Below, piece after piece: positions 11,420 through 23,975 of a DNA stretch of 64,000 nucleotides; position 1 is the first letter of the stretch; every line of letters begins with the position of its first letter. The translations under genes and the position numbers were made by a program. The notes beneath the pieces were generated by a model. The model had not been told where the DNA came from. It saw only the letters and a list, made by a program, of their open reading frames with translations, and ran no database searches. This DNA comes from Warburgia ugandensis (Eukaryota > Streptophyta > Magnoliopsida > Canellales > Canellaceae). The stretch covers positions 57,801,136-57,865,135 of the forward strand of contig CP141136.1 of the NCBI GenBank assembly GCA_035236585.1, read 5' to 3'.

Positions 11420-12920
11420 CGGTACCACCAACCTACCCTTGAATTTGACTCCTCCATCTGGTCCTCTCATAAAATATGTCCTGTCTGTCAGGTCCTGTAT
11501 CTCCTTATCTTTTCCCTATGCCTCTAATATCCTGTTGAGAAACTTAGATCGAGTTGACAAATTGGCAATAATTACTCTAAACTTCCTACTCAAGGCATCT
11601 GCGACGATGTTAGCCTTCCCTGGGTGGTATTGTATGGTGAAATCGAAGTCCTTGAGATATTTCATCCATCTACTCTGCCTCATGTTCAAATCACTCTGAG
11701 TAAAGAAGTACTTGAGGCTCTTATAATTAGTGAATACCTCAAACTTCTCGCCATATAGATAATGTCTCTAGGACTTCAATGCAAATACGACTGCTATTAA
11801 CTCCAGATCATGTGTCGGGTAATTCACCTTATGTGTCTTAAGCTATCTCGATGCATAGGCAATGACCTTTCCATGCTGCATCAACATTGCTCCTAATCCT
11901 TTACCTGAGGCATTGCAATAAACTACATAATTGCCTACACCTGTCAACATCGGGGCAGTAATAAGCCTCCTCTTGAGCTCTTGCAAGCTCTCCTTGTAGG
12001 CATCGGTCCAAACGAACAGAGTGTCTTTCCTAGTCAAGGTAGTTAAAGGTAATGCAATCTTTGAGAATCCCTCAATGAATTGATGATAATATCCTACCAA
12101 ATAGAGAAAATTGCGTATCTCTGTCACTGTCTTGGGCCTCTCCCAATGTAGCACTACCTCAACCTTCACCGGGTCTATGACCACTCCATCCTTTGATACC
12201 ACGTGGCCTAAGAACTGCACTTGATCTAACCAAAAATCACATTTATTGAAATTGGTATACAAATGATGTCAACGAAGTGTCCAATATCATGTGGAGATGC
12301 TCCTTGTGTGCCTCATGACTAGGCGAGTAAATTAAGATGTCATCGACAAAGGCAATCATGAACTTATCCAAGTAAGCTCGGAAGACACAGTTCATTAGGT
12401 CCATGAACACTGCAGATGCATTAGTCAATCCAAACGGCTAAAAGCAATCTTTGAGATGCCCTCTTCTCTAACCCTCAACTGATGGTATCCTAATCTCAGG
12501 TCTATCTTAGAGAATACTCGTGCTGATTGAAGCTAATCAAATAAATCATCAATGCGTAACAAAGGGTATCGGTTCTTTACAGTGACACTATTCAACAATC
12601 GACATAGTCTCAGTGACTTGACCTTTTTCTTCACAAAAAGGACTAGTGCTCCCCATGGAGAAATGCTCGCCCTGATGAAGCCCTTATCAAGTAACTCTTG
12701 CTACTATACTTTAAGCTCTCTTAACTCTGTTGGGGCCATTCTGTATAGTGCTTTAGAGATAGGCGATGTACCTACCACTAGGTCAATGGTAAAGTCAATC
12801 TCTCTACTCGACAGCAATCTTGGTAACTCCTCAGAAAAAACATCTGCAAACTTACAGACAACATCAATGACATCAATCTGTGGCTACCTTCTATCCTCAA
12901 TGGTCACATAAGTGAGAAAC
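11420..12920 (-). pseudogene. gypsy reverse transcriptase and RNase H, degenerate
   Basis: RT landmarks are present on the minus strand. These are [20 protein letters not shown], the catalytic FVDDILIYS at about 12330, and FLGHVVSKDGVVIDPVKVE leading into the connection domain. RNase H begins near VVYCNASGKGLGAMLMQHGK (about 11940-11870). The RT catalytic Asp pair is still readable, but stops and frameshifts separate the blocks, for example around 12440-12550. Confidence 0.85.
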
Positions 12921-13066
12921 ACTTTGCACCCTTGTAAATAAAACCATGCCACTTTCATAGCAGAGATGATGTATGTACTTGCTAGACCTTTTCTCCCCTG
13001 GAACAATATTTCTAGTTGCCTAGGTATATAAAAAATATTCTGCTTCTTACGGCAGTCTATGGTAGC

Positions 13067-13402
13067 CTAGTAGTTAGCTAACCAATCCATTCCTAATATA
13101 ATATCATAGTCAACCATGTGTAATAAAATGAAGTATGAGTCCATCCTCACCCCTGATATCTCCACAGATATCTCCTGGAGATACACAGTAGCCTCTACTG
13201 TCTCTCCCAGAGGTGTCATAATATCCAACCCAAATGCTAATTTATGCATGCATACATTAAGGCAATATGCAAAAATGCATGAAATAAAAGAATGAGTGGA
13301 CCCTATTTCAAAGAGGGCCCTGATATGTCGGTTTGAGACTAGAAGAGTACCTTCGACGACCTGGTTCGAGGCTTGTGCCTGCCCTAATGTGATGGCAAAC
13401 AC
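13067..13402 (-). pseudogene. gypsy aspartic protease remnant
   Basis: The 111-codon minus-strand frame carries the retropepsin pattern. The active-site block, normally D-S/T-G, reads FEIGSTHSFIS, so the catalytic Asp is Glu. The second hydrophobic block DYDIILGMDWL is intact. This loss of the catalytic residue agrees with the broken state of the rest of the element. Confidence 0.85.
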
Positions 13403-13558
13403 TCATCCTTGACTACATGATACAATAACTGTCTCTGCACCCATCTTGGCATGCTTCTCCCTCTATCCCTTAGGACAATCTTTAATGAAATGTCCCACTT
13501 CTCTATAGCTAAAGCACTTGTATGGCTATCTCTGGAAAGGTGGCTAGTGTTATCATTG

Positions 13559-14567
13559 CTATTGAGGCTGGCTTTGATGCTGTGGCCTGTCAAATCTATT
13601 ACACCCTCGCCTAGGGTGCCAACCCTTGCACCTGTCACATCTGTTCTTCTCTATGTCTCTCTTAGGCTTGGTCTGTGGTTGATAACATGATGCTCTATGT
13701 GTCTGCATAGCACTAAAAGGTCTCTTGCCCTTAGTGGGCTGGTACGTACTCCCTCTAGTCCTAAGAGAATTCTTCTCCAACATGGAGGCTATGTCAGATG
13801 CATCTCGTACAGTCGTGGGTCGTGAAGTAATCACCCAATCTCTCAGCCAAGGTGTCTGTGCATCCACAATTATGTCCGTTGCCTCCTTATCTGAGGCAAG
13901 CGCATCAAGAGCAAACCTCATCAGTCTGGTAAATCAGTTCAATGCTGAACTATCATATCTCTCTGCTCTAGGGTGAAAAACTCTTTCTTCAGTGATTGCA
14001 ATGCATGAGGTGGAAAGTACTGAGTATCAAAAGCCTACTTAAAGGCCTCCCATGTCATCGTCTTTGTAGGGTCTGGTCGCGTATGTGTAAAAGTCTACCA
14101 CCGAAAGCCTGCCTCACCCTTCAGTAGGTAGGTGACTACCCGAACTTGATCCTTTGGTGCAATCTTCATCACGTCAAATGTCCTCTTTGCCTCAAATAAC
14201 CACTGCTCAGCCTCTTCAGTATCACCATCACCATAAATAGGTGACACCATCTTCTGAAATCGTTTTAATAGTTTATCTGTCTTCTTAGAGTCACTCATAG
14301 CATCACCCTTCATGGTTTTAGGTGCTAGTGGTGTTTATACCGGGTGGGTAGAATGAACAAACGAATCCACTTGTGCTACTGGAGGTGGTGTCGTAGGGTT
14401 AGGGTTCACAACCTGAACCGCAGTCCTAATCTGCTGTTGTATGAGGGGTATCAACCCTAGCATCACCATATTCACTAACTTAGCATTGCGATCCCCTTAA
14501 TCAGAGGACTCAGTAGGTGGGGCAACTGGCATAGCAAGGGTAGACATTGTCCTTCTTCGAGGAGCCA
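13559..14567 (-). pseudogene. gypsy gag remnant
   Basis: A start codon at 14567 gives MAPRRRTM, typical of chromovirus Gag. Further on, 14313-14095 encodes the capsid-like AEQWLFEAKRTFDVM block. The zinc-knuckle region near 13600 reads CDRCKGWHPRRGCNRF. Stops break the frame several times. Gag packages the element RNA in cytoplasmic particles. Confidence 0.8.
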
Positions 14568-14690
14568 TCTACTAGAGATTCAAATATCACTAAGTGTAAG
14601 TTCCTCCCTCTTAACACTTCTTTAACTACAATTCATGGACTATCATCTACATATAAGAGGACCTTTATAAGTATTATGATGGAATAGACT

Positions 14691-14704
14691 GGGCTCTGAT
14701 ACCA
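14691..14704 (-). other. Primer binding site of the gypsy element
   Basis: The minus strand reads TGGTATCAGAGCCC two bases after the end of the 5' LTR. It is complementary to initiator Met-tRNA. Confidence 0.85.
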
Positions 14705-14706
14705 CG

Positions 14707-17599
14707 TGTAACACCCCGGTTTTTTATAACATTTTTTCTATTTTTATAATAATAATAATAATAATTGTAGTCGGGATCCCAAATCAAAAGATTCTATTAA
14801 TTATTGTATTAGAACATTTACTTAAAAACCTTTGGGTGTTATCTCCTTTTTCGAAAAACATCATGACCACGATTAAAAGATAATATAAGTATGCAGTAAT
14901 AATTTAAGACAATACTAATATCCAATCCAATGTCAAAATCAATGACGCCTTTATTTTTAAAACAATAAATATCCAAAAAATAATAATGTGGCCCAGGGTC
15001 TATCTATCATAATATTCCACAATACTTAAAGATATGTCTATAATATATAAGGTCATAATCAAATCCACCTAATAAAGATATATAGTCCATAAAATAGGTT
15101 CAAATTATAGTCCATCTAATCACTCACGTCGAGCTATCTATTGGCCAAATCAAAGTGGTCACCACTGCTATCACTGTCCCTCCACGGCCTTTCCCTTCCT
15201 GTTGTCACGCTCGGTATTTGAGGCATTGTAAAACAAAGCAATGCCTCAGAAAGCTATTGCTTGTGTAGGTACATAAACATTTAATGTAATAACAAGAAAA
15301 ACAAAATTGAATAACAATGTTGATATAATATGTAGGTCAATTATCCATGAAAATATAAGTATTATAAGCAAAGCCAATATAGTCTTAAAACATCATATGC
15401 GATAAAACATGCGTCTCATGGATATAAAACATGATAATTTTGTGGATGTAAAACATGATACGATCCAATATCAATGAGCATACAAGAACAAACAGGGCAT
15501 CCTAAGGTACGTGGGTCCCACAAGTGTCCCAAGCATACGATAACATCTCCATGCTCATCATGCAAGCATATAGAATAAGAGTATGGATCGTCATGTCGCA
15601 GCGACAACCTCTCCAAGGTCTCAACTATCGCAGCTCCCCGTCGACACCATAACGGGAGACTTAAAGTTTGTCCCTATGGAAAGGCCCGAACCCCTACTGA
15701 AAGCCATTTGTGGACAAGTGTCTATCACATCACAATTTTGGAGGGTGGGTGGCCGGCCCTACTCCCTCCTAGCATGACATCCACTGGGTGAGAGCACCTG
15801 CCATAAATAACAAAACACAAAAATCCTATATCTCATAAAACTAGGAGTACTTGTGGCTCACAATCCCCAAGGCACACCCCTTATCCCAAGGTTAGCCTCT
15901 TAAAGGATTAGCCACCAAGCCTCCACCATTAATTTTTTTGGAAACCCATCAATTTCAATGGTGCAATAAAGAAAGATAATTACTAATCATATATAAGATA
16001 CGTGGTGTCAATTTCATAAAACAATCGATCATAAAAACCCATTCAATACACTATCGAAATCTCATATCGATCATAGCATAAAACGTTAAATCTCAGAAAA
16101 TCTCAAAATAAATAAACAAGTGACAATCAATCACAATCAACCATGATGCAATGATAATGCAAGGTTTTTGAAATAATATGTAATATTAAATGTCATCACC
16201 TACCTCAATAAGAGATAACCCAAAGCAAGCATGTAATTCTCTTAGCTCGCACGCTCTGATGTACCTGTCAGTATCATGGTACAATTTTGTATTATTTATT
16301 TCATCTCAATTGAATCTATGGCGATCCAACTGTTAGATCATTCTCTAAGATCTCTATTTATGATTTGGTCTTAATCCCAAAGACCCTCAGTTATTATCAT
16401 ATATTATCTAGTTGTTCAAGTCCTAAGGCTTGATCACCCTTTGATCGGTCGTATCTAAGTGACTTGGTACTACTTTGTGAATTTGACGTGACTAGATGTG
16501 ATTAGATCAAGATTTAAATACCAAAATCATGTCCGCATCATCGACACAGTTCCAACAGACCTTTCGGATCAAAGATCAGGCTTTTGTAGCCTCCAAGATC
16601 TCAGGAAAGCCATTCAAGATCAAAAAGTAGATAAAAAAAAAACCAATTTTACATTGGTTTACACTGGCGGAAAGGGGTTTACACCTGCATAAACCTACGT
16701 CTCGGAACGCAGGGCGCCAGAACGCACCACGCGTTATGGTCTGCTGAGAGAGTGCGCGTGAGCACTCTTGCATGTGTGTGCGCTGTGCGTGCTCGCGACA
16801 GGGCTCCTGCATGCGCCATTCGTCACTATGTGTCCCGGTCGATGTCTCGGTGCACCATCCATCAGGGACAATGAATCCGAGCTTTCCATCTTCTTTTGGC
16901 TTGATCAAAGCCCTAGATTCTCTGATTTTTTATCTGTTTTTGCTGTTCCTAAGATTTTTGGGTCCAAAGATTATAATGAACAACTCAGATCTCTCATTAG
17001 AGGTATCTTTAACGTGGGTCTAATTATACTCCACAGTTTTGTCTTCTTAGGCTATCCAACGACCATTCTGCTTAAATCCAGCTCGGATTTGAGAGGGGAA
17101 AGTAGGGAAATGATGTGAAAAACAAGTTAAATTGTGTGGCTTACCTGATTAAAGCTGGAGATGAGAGATCTGGGTCCTCTAGTGTATGTGAAGTTTGGTC
17201 CAAGCTTGGAAGAGAAAGGAGCGAAGCTGGCACTATAACAGAGTTGTTTTGCGTAGGGAATGAAGAGGAAACTAGTTTTTGTAGGTTTAGATTCAATTTC
17301 CTTTCAAGAAAAGATAGATCATTGCCTTCCTCCATTAGAGCTGGAATGAAAATGGAAAGGGGTGTTGTTATCAAAACGACCCACTCTAATTCGTGTCCCT
17401 AATAATTTACCAAATTACTCCTGTAACTTAAAATTGTCATATCTTACTCATCCAAACTCCGTTCTTTATACTGTTCAATTCCTATCAATATGTACTTTCT
17501 AGTTTTAGTGGTTTCAAAACCAAATTTCATGTATAAAAATTTTAATTTAATTAATTTATTTTGTTACTAATTTAGGGTTAAAAATTGAGAATATTACAC
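14707..17599 (-). repeat. 5' LTR of the gypsy element (right copy)
   Basis: In plus orientation it starts TGTAACACCCCGG and ends GAGAATATTACA. It is collinear with the left LTR, with numerous transitions and several indels. Its promoter would fire leftward, away from the Cys-rich gene on its right. Confidence 0.95.
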
Positions 17600-17778
17600 T
17601 TCATCACTTCAACCAAGAATCAAGGCACCTTCAAGGCATCGAAGCTGCAAGCAAAAGAAAAAGGAGGATAGTAAATCTCTACAAACAAGTGGAGCAGGAA
17701 AAGCAAAAGGGACACCACATATGGAGAATAAACTTATACATACTAAAACTCTTTGCAGAGAAATTCCAACAGTGATCA
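17600..17778 (+). other. Probable 5' leader of the Cys-rich gene
   Basis: This 179-bp stretch lies between the gypsy target duplication and the ATG. It is purine-rich and has no other feature. Confidence 0.35.
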
Positions 17779-18066
17779 ATGGAAAGAAAGCCTTCTTCTG
17801 CATCCCTTCCCGATCCAGCTTCTCAGTGCTGCCACAAAGTGGTGGGCTGCATCTGTGGTGTATGTCTCCTGTGCGTTTGCTGCCCATTAGCCATCCTATG
17901 GTGCTGCATCAAACTCCCCTGCAAGATTGGATGGAGGACTGCACGACATCTGATGGCTTGTACACACTGCCGATCTCGGAATGAGATCGCTGATGCTTCA
18001 AGTTCGTTCTCCGATACTGACTTTGATGATAGGTGTAATAGGGTTCCCGGCTGTCAGACAAAATAG
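17779..18066 (+). CDS. Small cysteine-rich hydrophobic membrane protein
   Basis: A 95-codon frame starts with ATG at 17779 and ends with TAG at 18064-18066. Residues about 17-50 form a hydrophobic, very Cys-rich segment (CICGVCLLCVCCPLAILWCC) followed by IKLPCKIGW. Then come a basic Cys patch and an acidic Ser tail (SSSFSDTDFDD). The order of N-terminal polar segment, Cys-rich membrane segment, basic linker and SSFSD-like acidic tail resembles a family of small uncharacterised plant proteins. The paired cysteines suggest S-acylation or metal binding, but this is inference. An upstream ATG at 17721 is in another frame. The gypsy insertion ends 180 bp upstream, so expression may be altered. No function is assigned. 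Confidence 0.6.
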   Translation: MERKPSSASLPDPASQCCHKVVGCICGVCLLCVCCPLAILWCCIKLPCKIGWRTARHLMACTHCRSRNEIADASSSFSDTDFDDRCNRVPGCQTK

Positions 18067-18309
18067 TGTGACGGGCAACCAGGGATTGCTCGGGAGGTGG
18101 CATGCAGTTGTGCCAAGGCAAATCATGATAGCCAGTCCTGATCAGTGAAACAAGAGCCACGCCGTATTTTACCGGGTAGTCTCGAAAAAATTAAGAATAC
18201 ATGGATTGATGGGAGGCACAAAGTTTGTGTGGTATGGCTTCATTATTAGAACCACTCACTATCATTTTGCAATTATCTAGATGATACAACATACTATGTA
18301 GAGAAGATT
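18067..18309. other. 3' flank of the Cys-rich gene
   Basis: Probable 3' UTR and downstream DNA, with no clear polyadenylation signal. Confidence 0.3.
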
Positions 18310-18317
18310 GTTGATTC

Positions 18318-18521
18318 GTAGCAAAGATATCAGTTCTTCACCGTAACACTATTTAGCATGCGATAATCAATACACAATTGCATAGATTTGCCCTTGTTCT
18401 TCATAAAAAGGATTGGTGCTTCCCAGGATGATCCGCTAAGTCCAATGAAACCTCTGTCCAATAACTCCTGTAACTTACTCTTGAGCTCCCTAAACTTTAC
18501 TGCATTTCGAAACACATATTA
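18318..18521 (-). pseudogene. Ty3/gypsy reverse transcriptase fragment
   Basis: A minus-strand frame of about 60 codons matches the start of gypsy [22 protein letters not shown], then a basic linker and [15 protein letters not shown]. No LTRs or other domains flank it. It is an isolated scrap and not part of the larger chromovirus. Confidence 0.85.
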
Positions 18522-19642
18522 AGAAATCGATGGTTAAATCTTACAGATTGTGAAGCGTTTGTCCGTTTAATGCTAGGATCAATTGCCTGTTATACTTCGT
18601 AGCAGGCCCGTTTTGATCTTTGATCTACATCTTAGGGCTAGTAATTTGGGCGTGAAAATTTATGTTCATGTTTAGCAAGTTAGTCAACTCTCAGTTGCCG
18701 AAAGTTGATTAGCAGCTTGAAGAAACTTTAGGTTTCTTAGACGGTATAATCAATCTTTGCAGCTTAATTTAGCATAGAGGAATTTAGTGGAAGACTATGT
18801 ACTTTGTTCTGCCCGAAGGTATATTAACATCAGAAATGATATCTGGATTGCTGTTTGGGACTGACTCCATGACTCTTATATTTGGGCTTTACCTGTGGAT
18901 GATCTGACCCATTCATCTTCTTTGTTCTCAATTACTTAACCCGCATGCAGAAATTCATATTCATTGGGTACTTCTGACTACTAGTTTTCTTAGTTAAAAA
19001 GTTCTTTTATTGATCATCGGACTTCCAACCGAGGAAAATTAGTGGCCAGAGGCAATTGGAAGGCATGAGTTTTTGCGGGTAGAATATCCAGAGTAGGTGG
19101 AGAAGATAAGTGCTTTTGATCATCCAAGGGTAGGATCTCTGTAAAAGGGTCATGGACTTAGTTCCTGAAGCTCAGTCTAGATAGCATTTCATTCCTCTTC
19201 TAATTGACATGGGATTAGCAATCAGCATGTTGTTACCATATGGAGGAGTATCGAACCGAAAGATGGAGAAAGGGGACTGTGGAGGAGAAAGTAAAGGCAT
19301 ATAGTTATAGGAGCATCTTGAAAAGGCTACAAGAGACAGTGGCTGTCATGCTCTGATGTCTCACATGCATGTGATTCCTGACCCAAGTAATCAGCATTGA
19401 TCTATGTCCGTCCGATTGTACCTGGCTTTACCTTGATCAAATGATTCCAAACATTGATTTTATTCTACTTATCTTGGATATAAGAATGAGTTTGGGGTCG
19501 GTTTATATGTCAGAAGCACGCTATCACCAACATAGTTTGAAGATCAACAGTCCCGTTTACACGATGATTTCTTCAGGCGGACCTAGAAAATAAGGAAGTA
19601 CTTTTGGAACCTTTTATTTTTTTTGGCTTGCTGTAAAAGGTA
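18522..19642. other. Spacer without recognisable features
   Basis: I see no gene, LTR boundary or repeat array in this 1.1 kb. Confidence 0.4.
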
Positions 19643-19813
19643 GGGGAGCTTTAGCTCAATGGTAGAGTTGTCACTATGTGACTTTGAGGTCACGGGTTTA
19701 AGACGTGAAAACAGTCTCTTACAAAAATGCAACGTAAGGCTGCATACTATTAACTCTTGTAGTCTGTCCCTCCATAAACAGGAGCTTCCTGCATTGGAGC
19801 TGCCTTTTTTTTT
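19643..19813 (+). mobile_element. Au-like SINE copy, near full length
   Basis: It carries the A-box-like TTAGCTCAATGGTAGAG, the B-box-like GGTCACGGGTTTAAGACG, the body CAACGTAAGGCTGCATACTA, and the tail GGAGCTTCCTGCATTGGAGC ending in an oligo-T run. It is collinear with the copy at 37314. Open frames overlapping it on both strands are not genes. Confidence 0.85.
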
Positions 19814-21452
19814 GTTTCTAGCCCCAGAAGCCTGCCTATAGGAGATGCTTCGATATCTTGCAGGTTCGATGTTGGAACCCTCCATCCTAATCGGAATTGT
19901 GTGTTCATGGTCGGCACCCTTGCTCTTACTAAGAGATATGGATAGATCTAGGAGGGGTGTGCCAATGGCATCTAATTCTTCCTTTTGTACCAAAAAAGAG
20001 CAAAAAATAGGAAAAAAGAAAAGAAAAGAAGAAGTTACACCGAAGGCCCAAATATATGGTGATACAATTACAAACAGCTCATCAATCTCAAATTACTCAA
20101 TAATAATATTTGGAGTAGACTTGAGAGTAAGAATACAATCTAGCCTGCGATAGTTAAGATCATCCAATTTTCAATTTAGTGGGCCAAGGACTTGGATCTA
20201 GAGATTCAAATAGGCCTGCAACTAATCTGAATTAGATCTAAAATTGAGTGAAGAGCTCATCATTGTTCTTTTGATGGTTTAATTTAAGTTGCAAAGCCTG
20301 GAGCAAAATTAACAAGCAAGGTGCTAGGCAATTAATGGATTTTACAGGCTTTCTGATCACAATGAGTTTAAGCTAGATAACGTTCTCTATTTCATATTTC
20401 TAAGTTTTTTATTTTTAGAAATTCTAAGGCAAAAAATAAAAAGTGTAACACAAAAAATCCTCAAAGCATAAAATCCATCTATTTTTTTAGCGTCAAAACA
20501 TCCAAAAATAAAAAACTTAGAGATATAAAATAGACATGATTTTCATACCGAGACTATACATGATGAGATTAAATATGTACTTTTTTCATAGAAAATTTTG
20601 AAAAGTACTGAAACAAGGTTGTGTAAGATCTTAAAATTTAAAATCCTAAGTCGAGGGGATTAGTTGTTTGATTATAATCCATTCTTTTGATATCTTGGAC
20701 CATAAGTAGAGTATTAGTATTTACTCTTTTACTCTCTCTAAGGATAGTTTGTTTTGTAGAGAGATTGAGCACTTACATGCTTCTTTGATTGGTTAAGTCA
20801 TTTGTATTTTAAAAGAAAGAAGCCAAATCTAAAGGGCATTAGAGATTCTCTTATTAACATTACATCAAGCATCTCCTATTGATCAACTACATACCATATG
20901 GCCTATCAAATAGTATAAAATGTAACAGGAGAAATTTGTTTATTAAATAGTATAGATGAAGGGGTCAATTGTAGGCTTTTGTGGGCTTGAATTCCCCTCA
21001 CCATCAAAAAGGAGAAAACAATCAATTTAATGCCAATGAAGGACAAACATATATTTACTAACTAAAACTACACTGGTCGCATCATAAGTAGGGTTAAGAA
21101 GAGATTTACTGGTCTTAATTGAGGGCATGAAAGTTCCCATAGGTGTTACAACTTCTACCATTGCTTCAATTAATATGCAATATGATGGGTGCACTTGTAA
21201 AAGTACAAGTAAGGCCCACTCTTTCAATAATCTAAGCCGTTTATCTGGTTGAGCACACCAAACTTCTTTGTTGGACGACCTAAGCTTTTGATTTGGGAAT
21301 GTAAATAATCCACATTTGTTTTTCTTACCGTTCTTTTCAAGGCCACAATGAGATGCTCAGAATTTTAATGCATCGGAATATGGTTTGGATCTTTGTAAAA
21401 GGGTGGGCTTCACTTGTCCCTTTTCGTGCTCATATTTCTTTCTTATGATGGA
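19814..21452. other. AT-rich spacer without recognisable features
   Basis: No gene or repeat is supported. The frame at 19845-20153 has no plausible product. Confidence 0.4.
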
Positions 21453-21562
21453 AAGGGAGCTTTGGCGCAATGTTAAATGTCATCACGTGATCTTAAGGTC
21501 ATGGGTTCAAGGCATGAAAACAGTCTCTTGCTAAAAAAATATAAAAAAAATACAGGTAAGAC
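21453..21562 (+). mobile_element. Au-like SINE, 5' part
   Basis: The head GGAGCTTTGGCGCAATG, the B-box region GGTCATGGGTTCAAGGC and an A-rich expansion before TACAGGTAAGAC can be recognised. The 3' half is lost or unrecognisable. Confidence 0.75.
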
Positions 21563-23689
21563 TTTCCTTTTGTAGATGCCCAACTCACTATCGGCAAGCT
21601 GTAAATTCAACTGAGTCATCTTTTAAAAGATCTAAACCATTGACAATCTTGAATGAGTTGGGCACTAAAAATCTTATCTATACAATGATCCTAACCACTG
21701 TTTCTTTGAATTTTATCTGCTAGAATTATCCAGTCAATTACATTTTCGTGCACCAAGCCTGCTCCTTTAAGCTCATCTAAGAGCAAGATTTCCGATGACT
21801 TAGATCGTTCAAAAAGTAGACCCAATTAGACTTATAGCTTGCTGAAGAGTGGGATGAGATCATGGGAGTGCAGATATGGATTGATTACCAACAACCGGAG
21901 TGGATAGCTAATATCCTCTTTGTTGGATCATCTGGAGCCATTCATTTCGCTGCGGTAGAACAATAGCTAGTTACGATCATCTAGCCTGAAGATGAAAGAT
22001 TAGGATAGGCAAACATCTAGGCCCCACCTATACACTTACATAGACCCATGTAAATACTTCAACATGATGTCAGTATGCGATTCATTTATTTTCCGGCTAA
22101 TGTTTTGGTTGGATGGAAGCATCAAGTGGGTTAATTTGTGGAATCCTGCACATGGGGGTGGGTCCATCAATCTGGACCACCGTTCTCAAAGCCTATGTGG
22201 TGAGTTGGACCGTTCCTTGATTGGGGGAACGAGTCAGGCAGCTCAATCTAATGTTTGAAAGCATTTGTGGGGGACAGTGTTCTTAAATAGAATTATCAGT
22301 TTTCTTGTGATGGGGCCTGGTGGGGGCCAAAGAATTATAAGCGCACATGTCAGGCCTTGTACAAGGCGACTTAGGCGGGGAAACTATTTTCCAAATCCGG
22401 AGTCACGGTAAACGTAATACAGCTGCTTACTGCAGGATACGACCGACAAAAGGTTGATCAGACCCGGCTATCTGAGTTCTCCGGCTCCAGATATCTTGTA
22501 TGCCAAAGACTATAACCAGTCTTTAAATAGTGTTTCTTACCTTCTATGTGATTAAAACTACTTTTTTCTGATATTAAATTCAGAAAATCCTTGCTGTTTT
22601 GGAGCAGCAGTCATCCAAAATGGAAATTCAGATGGACGGGTTTGATCAGCCTTTGTGGGTCCATCACGCGCTATGCTATCATTCCTTTGTGTTCCTAACC
22701 GTTAACTTTGTCCAAAGCAAAATGTATAGATTTTCCTTTTAACATTTTAATTTTCCTTTTAGGCTTTAGCATTACGGATTGTATAATAATAAAAAATTCT
22801 AAGAAAAAGTTATTGCCATGCTCTACCGTATCCAACGGTAATCACAAGTCCTTCACATTGATCGGATGCATGATCCTAGATCCTTGATCCACAAATCATT
22901 CTTTAGCTTTCCTCCTGCAAAATGCAAGCCATTTAGGAGTACTAATTAAATTGACCACAAAGGGAGGTGCGTCTAGCGACAACAGTTTTTGGAGCACAAT
23001 TTTGTATGATCCGTGTTCATCTCCTTACTCCACCTTTGGATATCTAATGGAAAAGTATGTAAGTTGGTTCATTCTAACTCTAGAGTTGTGACGGTTGTTT
23101 ATCAATGTATTTAAACTATTTATTTTTAAGCACAACTTGTTAGATGGTAGAATCAACCAATTCACATGTTTTTTAATCCACCATCAAAGATGGAGCAAGG
23201 AGATGAACATATTGGGTCATGCAAAGGTAGGGCTCCACAAAATTGTGGCTGCTGGACACACCTCCCAAAGCTCCCTTAGCCATAATAGGACCAGATCATG
23301 CGAGTCGGCTGTTAGTGGCCTACAATTAATTTAATGGTATGGATTATGATGTAACAGCCCTGTGGGGCCAAAAGTTGAGCTTTTACCTACATTGTGCAAG
23401 TGTTTTTAAGTTAAAAGGATATTAGTCCCACATCAGAGAAGAAGAGAGGAGACCCCTGTACACTAAGAAAGGTGGTCTTCACTTATGTTGGCTCATGCAC
23501 TTGTGTTTTTGGGGGTGTACTTGGTGCTTGCGCTTTTTAAGATCTTGGCTCTAGAATGAATTTATGTTATCCTTGAGATTCATAACTTTCATACAAAGTT
23601 TGTTTGTCCATTCTTATTTATTAAGTGTCATAGTTTCATTTAGTCTCAAAGTTTCTAAATTTTATTTTACCATTTCTATCCAATTTTTT
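21563..23689. other. Spacer without a supported gene
   Basis: There are no coding blocks. A stretch with GTCCCACATCA at about 23430 resembles the upstream element of plant snRNA genes, but it lacks a correctly spaced TATA and an RNA body. Confidence 0.4.
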
Positions 23690-23975
23690 TTGGGCCTTCT
23701 TCTTGCCCTTTTAAAACCTTTGCCTTGGATCACCTCACTCATTTTAATTGATGCTCATTTTGGTCTACATTGAACATGTCCAAACCATCTAAGTATAATT
23801 TCCTTCATCTTGTTACCTATTGGTGCTACTCCTAAGTTTCCTTTAATATTTTTATTTCTAATTCTATCTTTTTTTGTCTTGCCACTCATCCATCCCAACA
23901 TCCATATACCGGCGAAACTCATCTTATGTACATGTTGTTCCTTAACTGCCCAATACTCTGATTCATAGAGCATAA
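23690..23975 (-). pseudogene. LINE (RTE-like) reverse transcriptase C-terminal fragment
   Basis: The minus strand encodes MLYESEYWAVKEQHVHKMSF, then IWMLGWMSGKTKKDRIRNK, and IILRWFGHVQCRP. This is the well-known C-terminal signature of plant non-LTR retrotransposon RT (the WAVK, MLRWM-G-T-DRIRN and RWFGHV blocks). It is 5'-truncated, as LINE copies usually are. Such elements supply the enzymes that mobilise SINEs like those in this window, but this copy is dead. Confidence 0.85.

Larger units (their letters stand above)
7094..17599 (-). mobile_element. Full-length Ty3/gypsy chromovirus (Tekay/Del-like), decayed
   Basis: This 10.5-kb element lies on the minus strand. It has LTRs of 2991 bp (7094-10084) and 2893 bp (14707-17599), both TG...CA, and a 5-bp TSD CTTCA at 7089-7093 and 17600-17604. 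The PBS is next to the right LTR and the polypurine tract is next to the left LTR. The internal order on the minus strand is gag, protease, RT, RNase H, integrase, chromodomain remnant, which is the Ty3/gypsy chromovirus order. Many stops (often TAG where Trp or Gln is expected) and frameshifts break gag-pol. The LTRs have clearly diverged by substitutions and ~57-bp indels, so the insertion is old. Confidence 0.95.

Noticed and set aside
19583..19993. 136-codon minus-strand open frame
   Set aside because: It is largely the antisense of an Au-like SINE (19643-19813) plus flanking DNA.
23420..23470. Possible snRNA-type promoter (GTCCCACATCA)
   Set aside because: No TATA at the fixed spacing used by plant snRNA genes and no recognisable RNA downstream.
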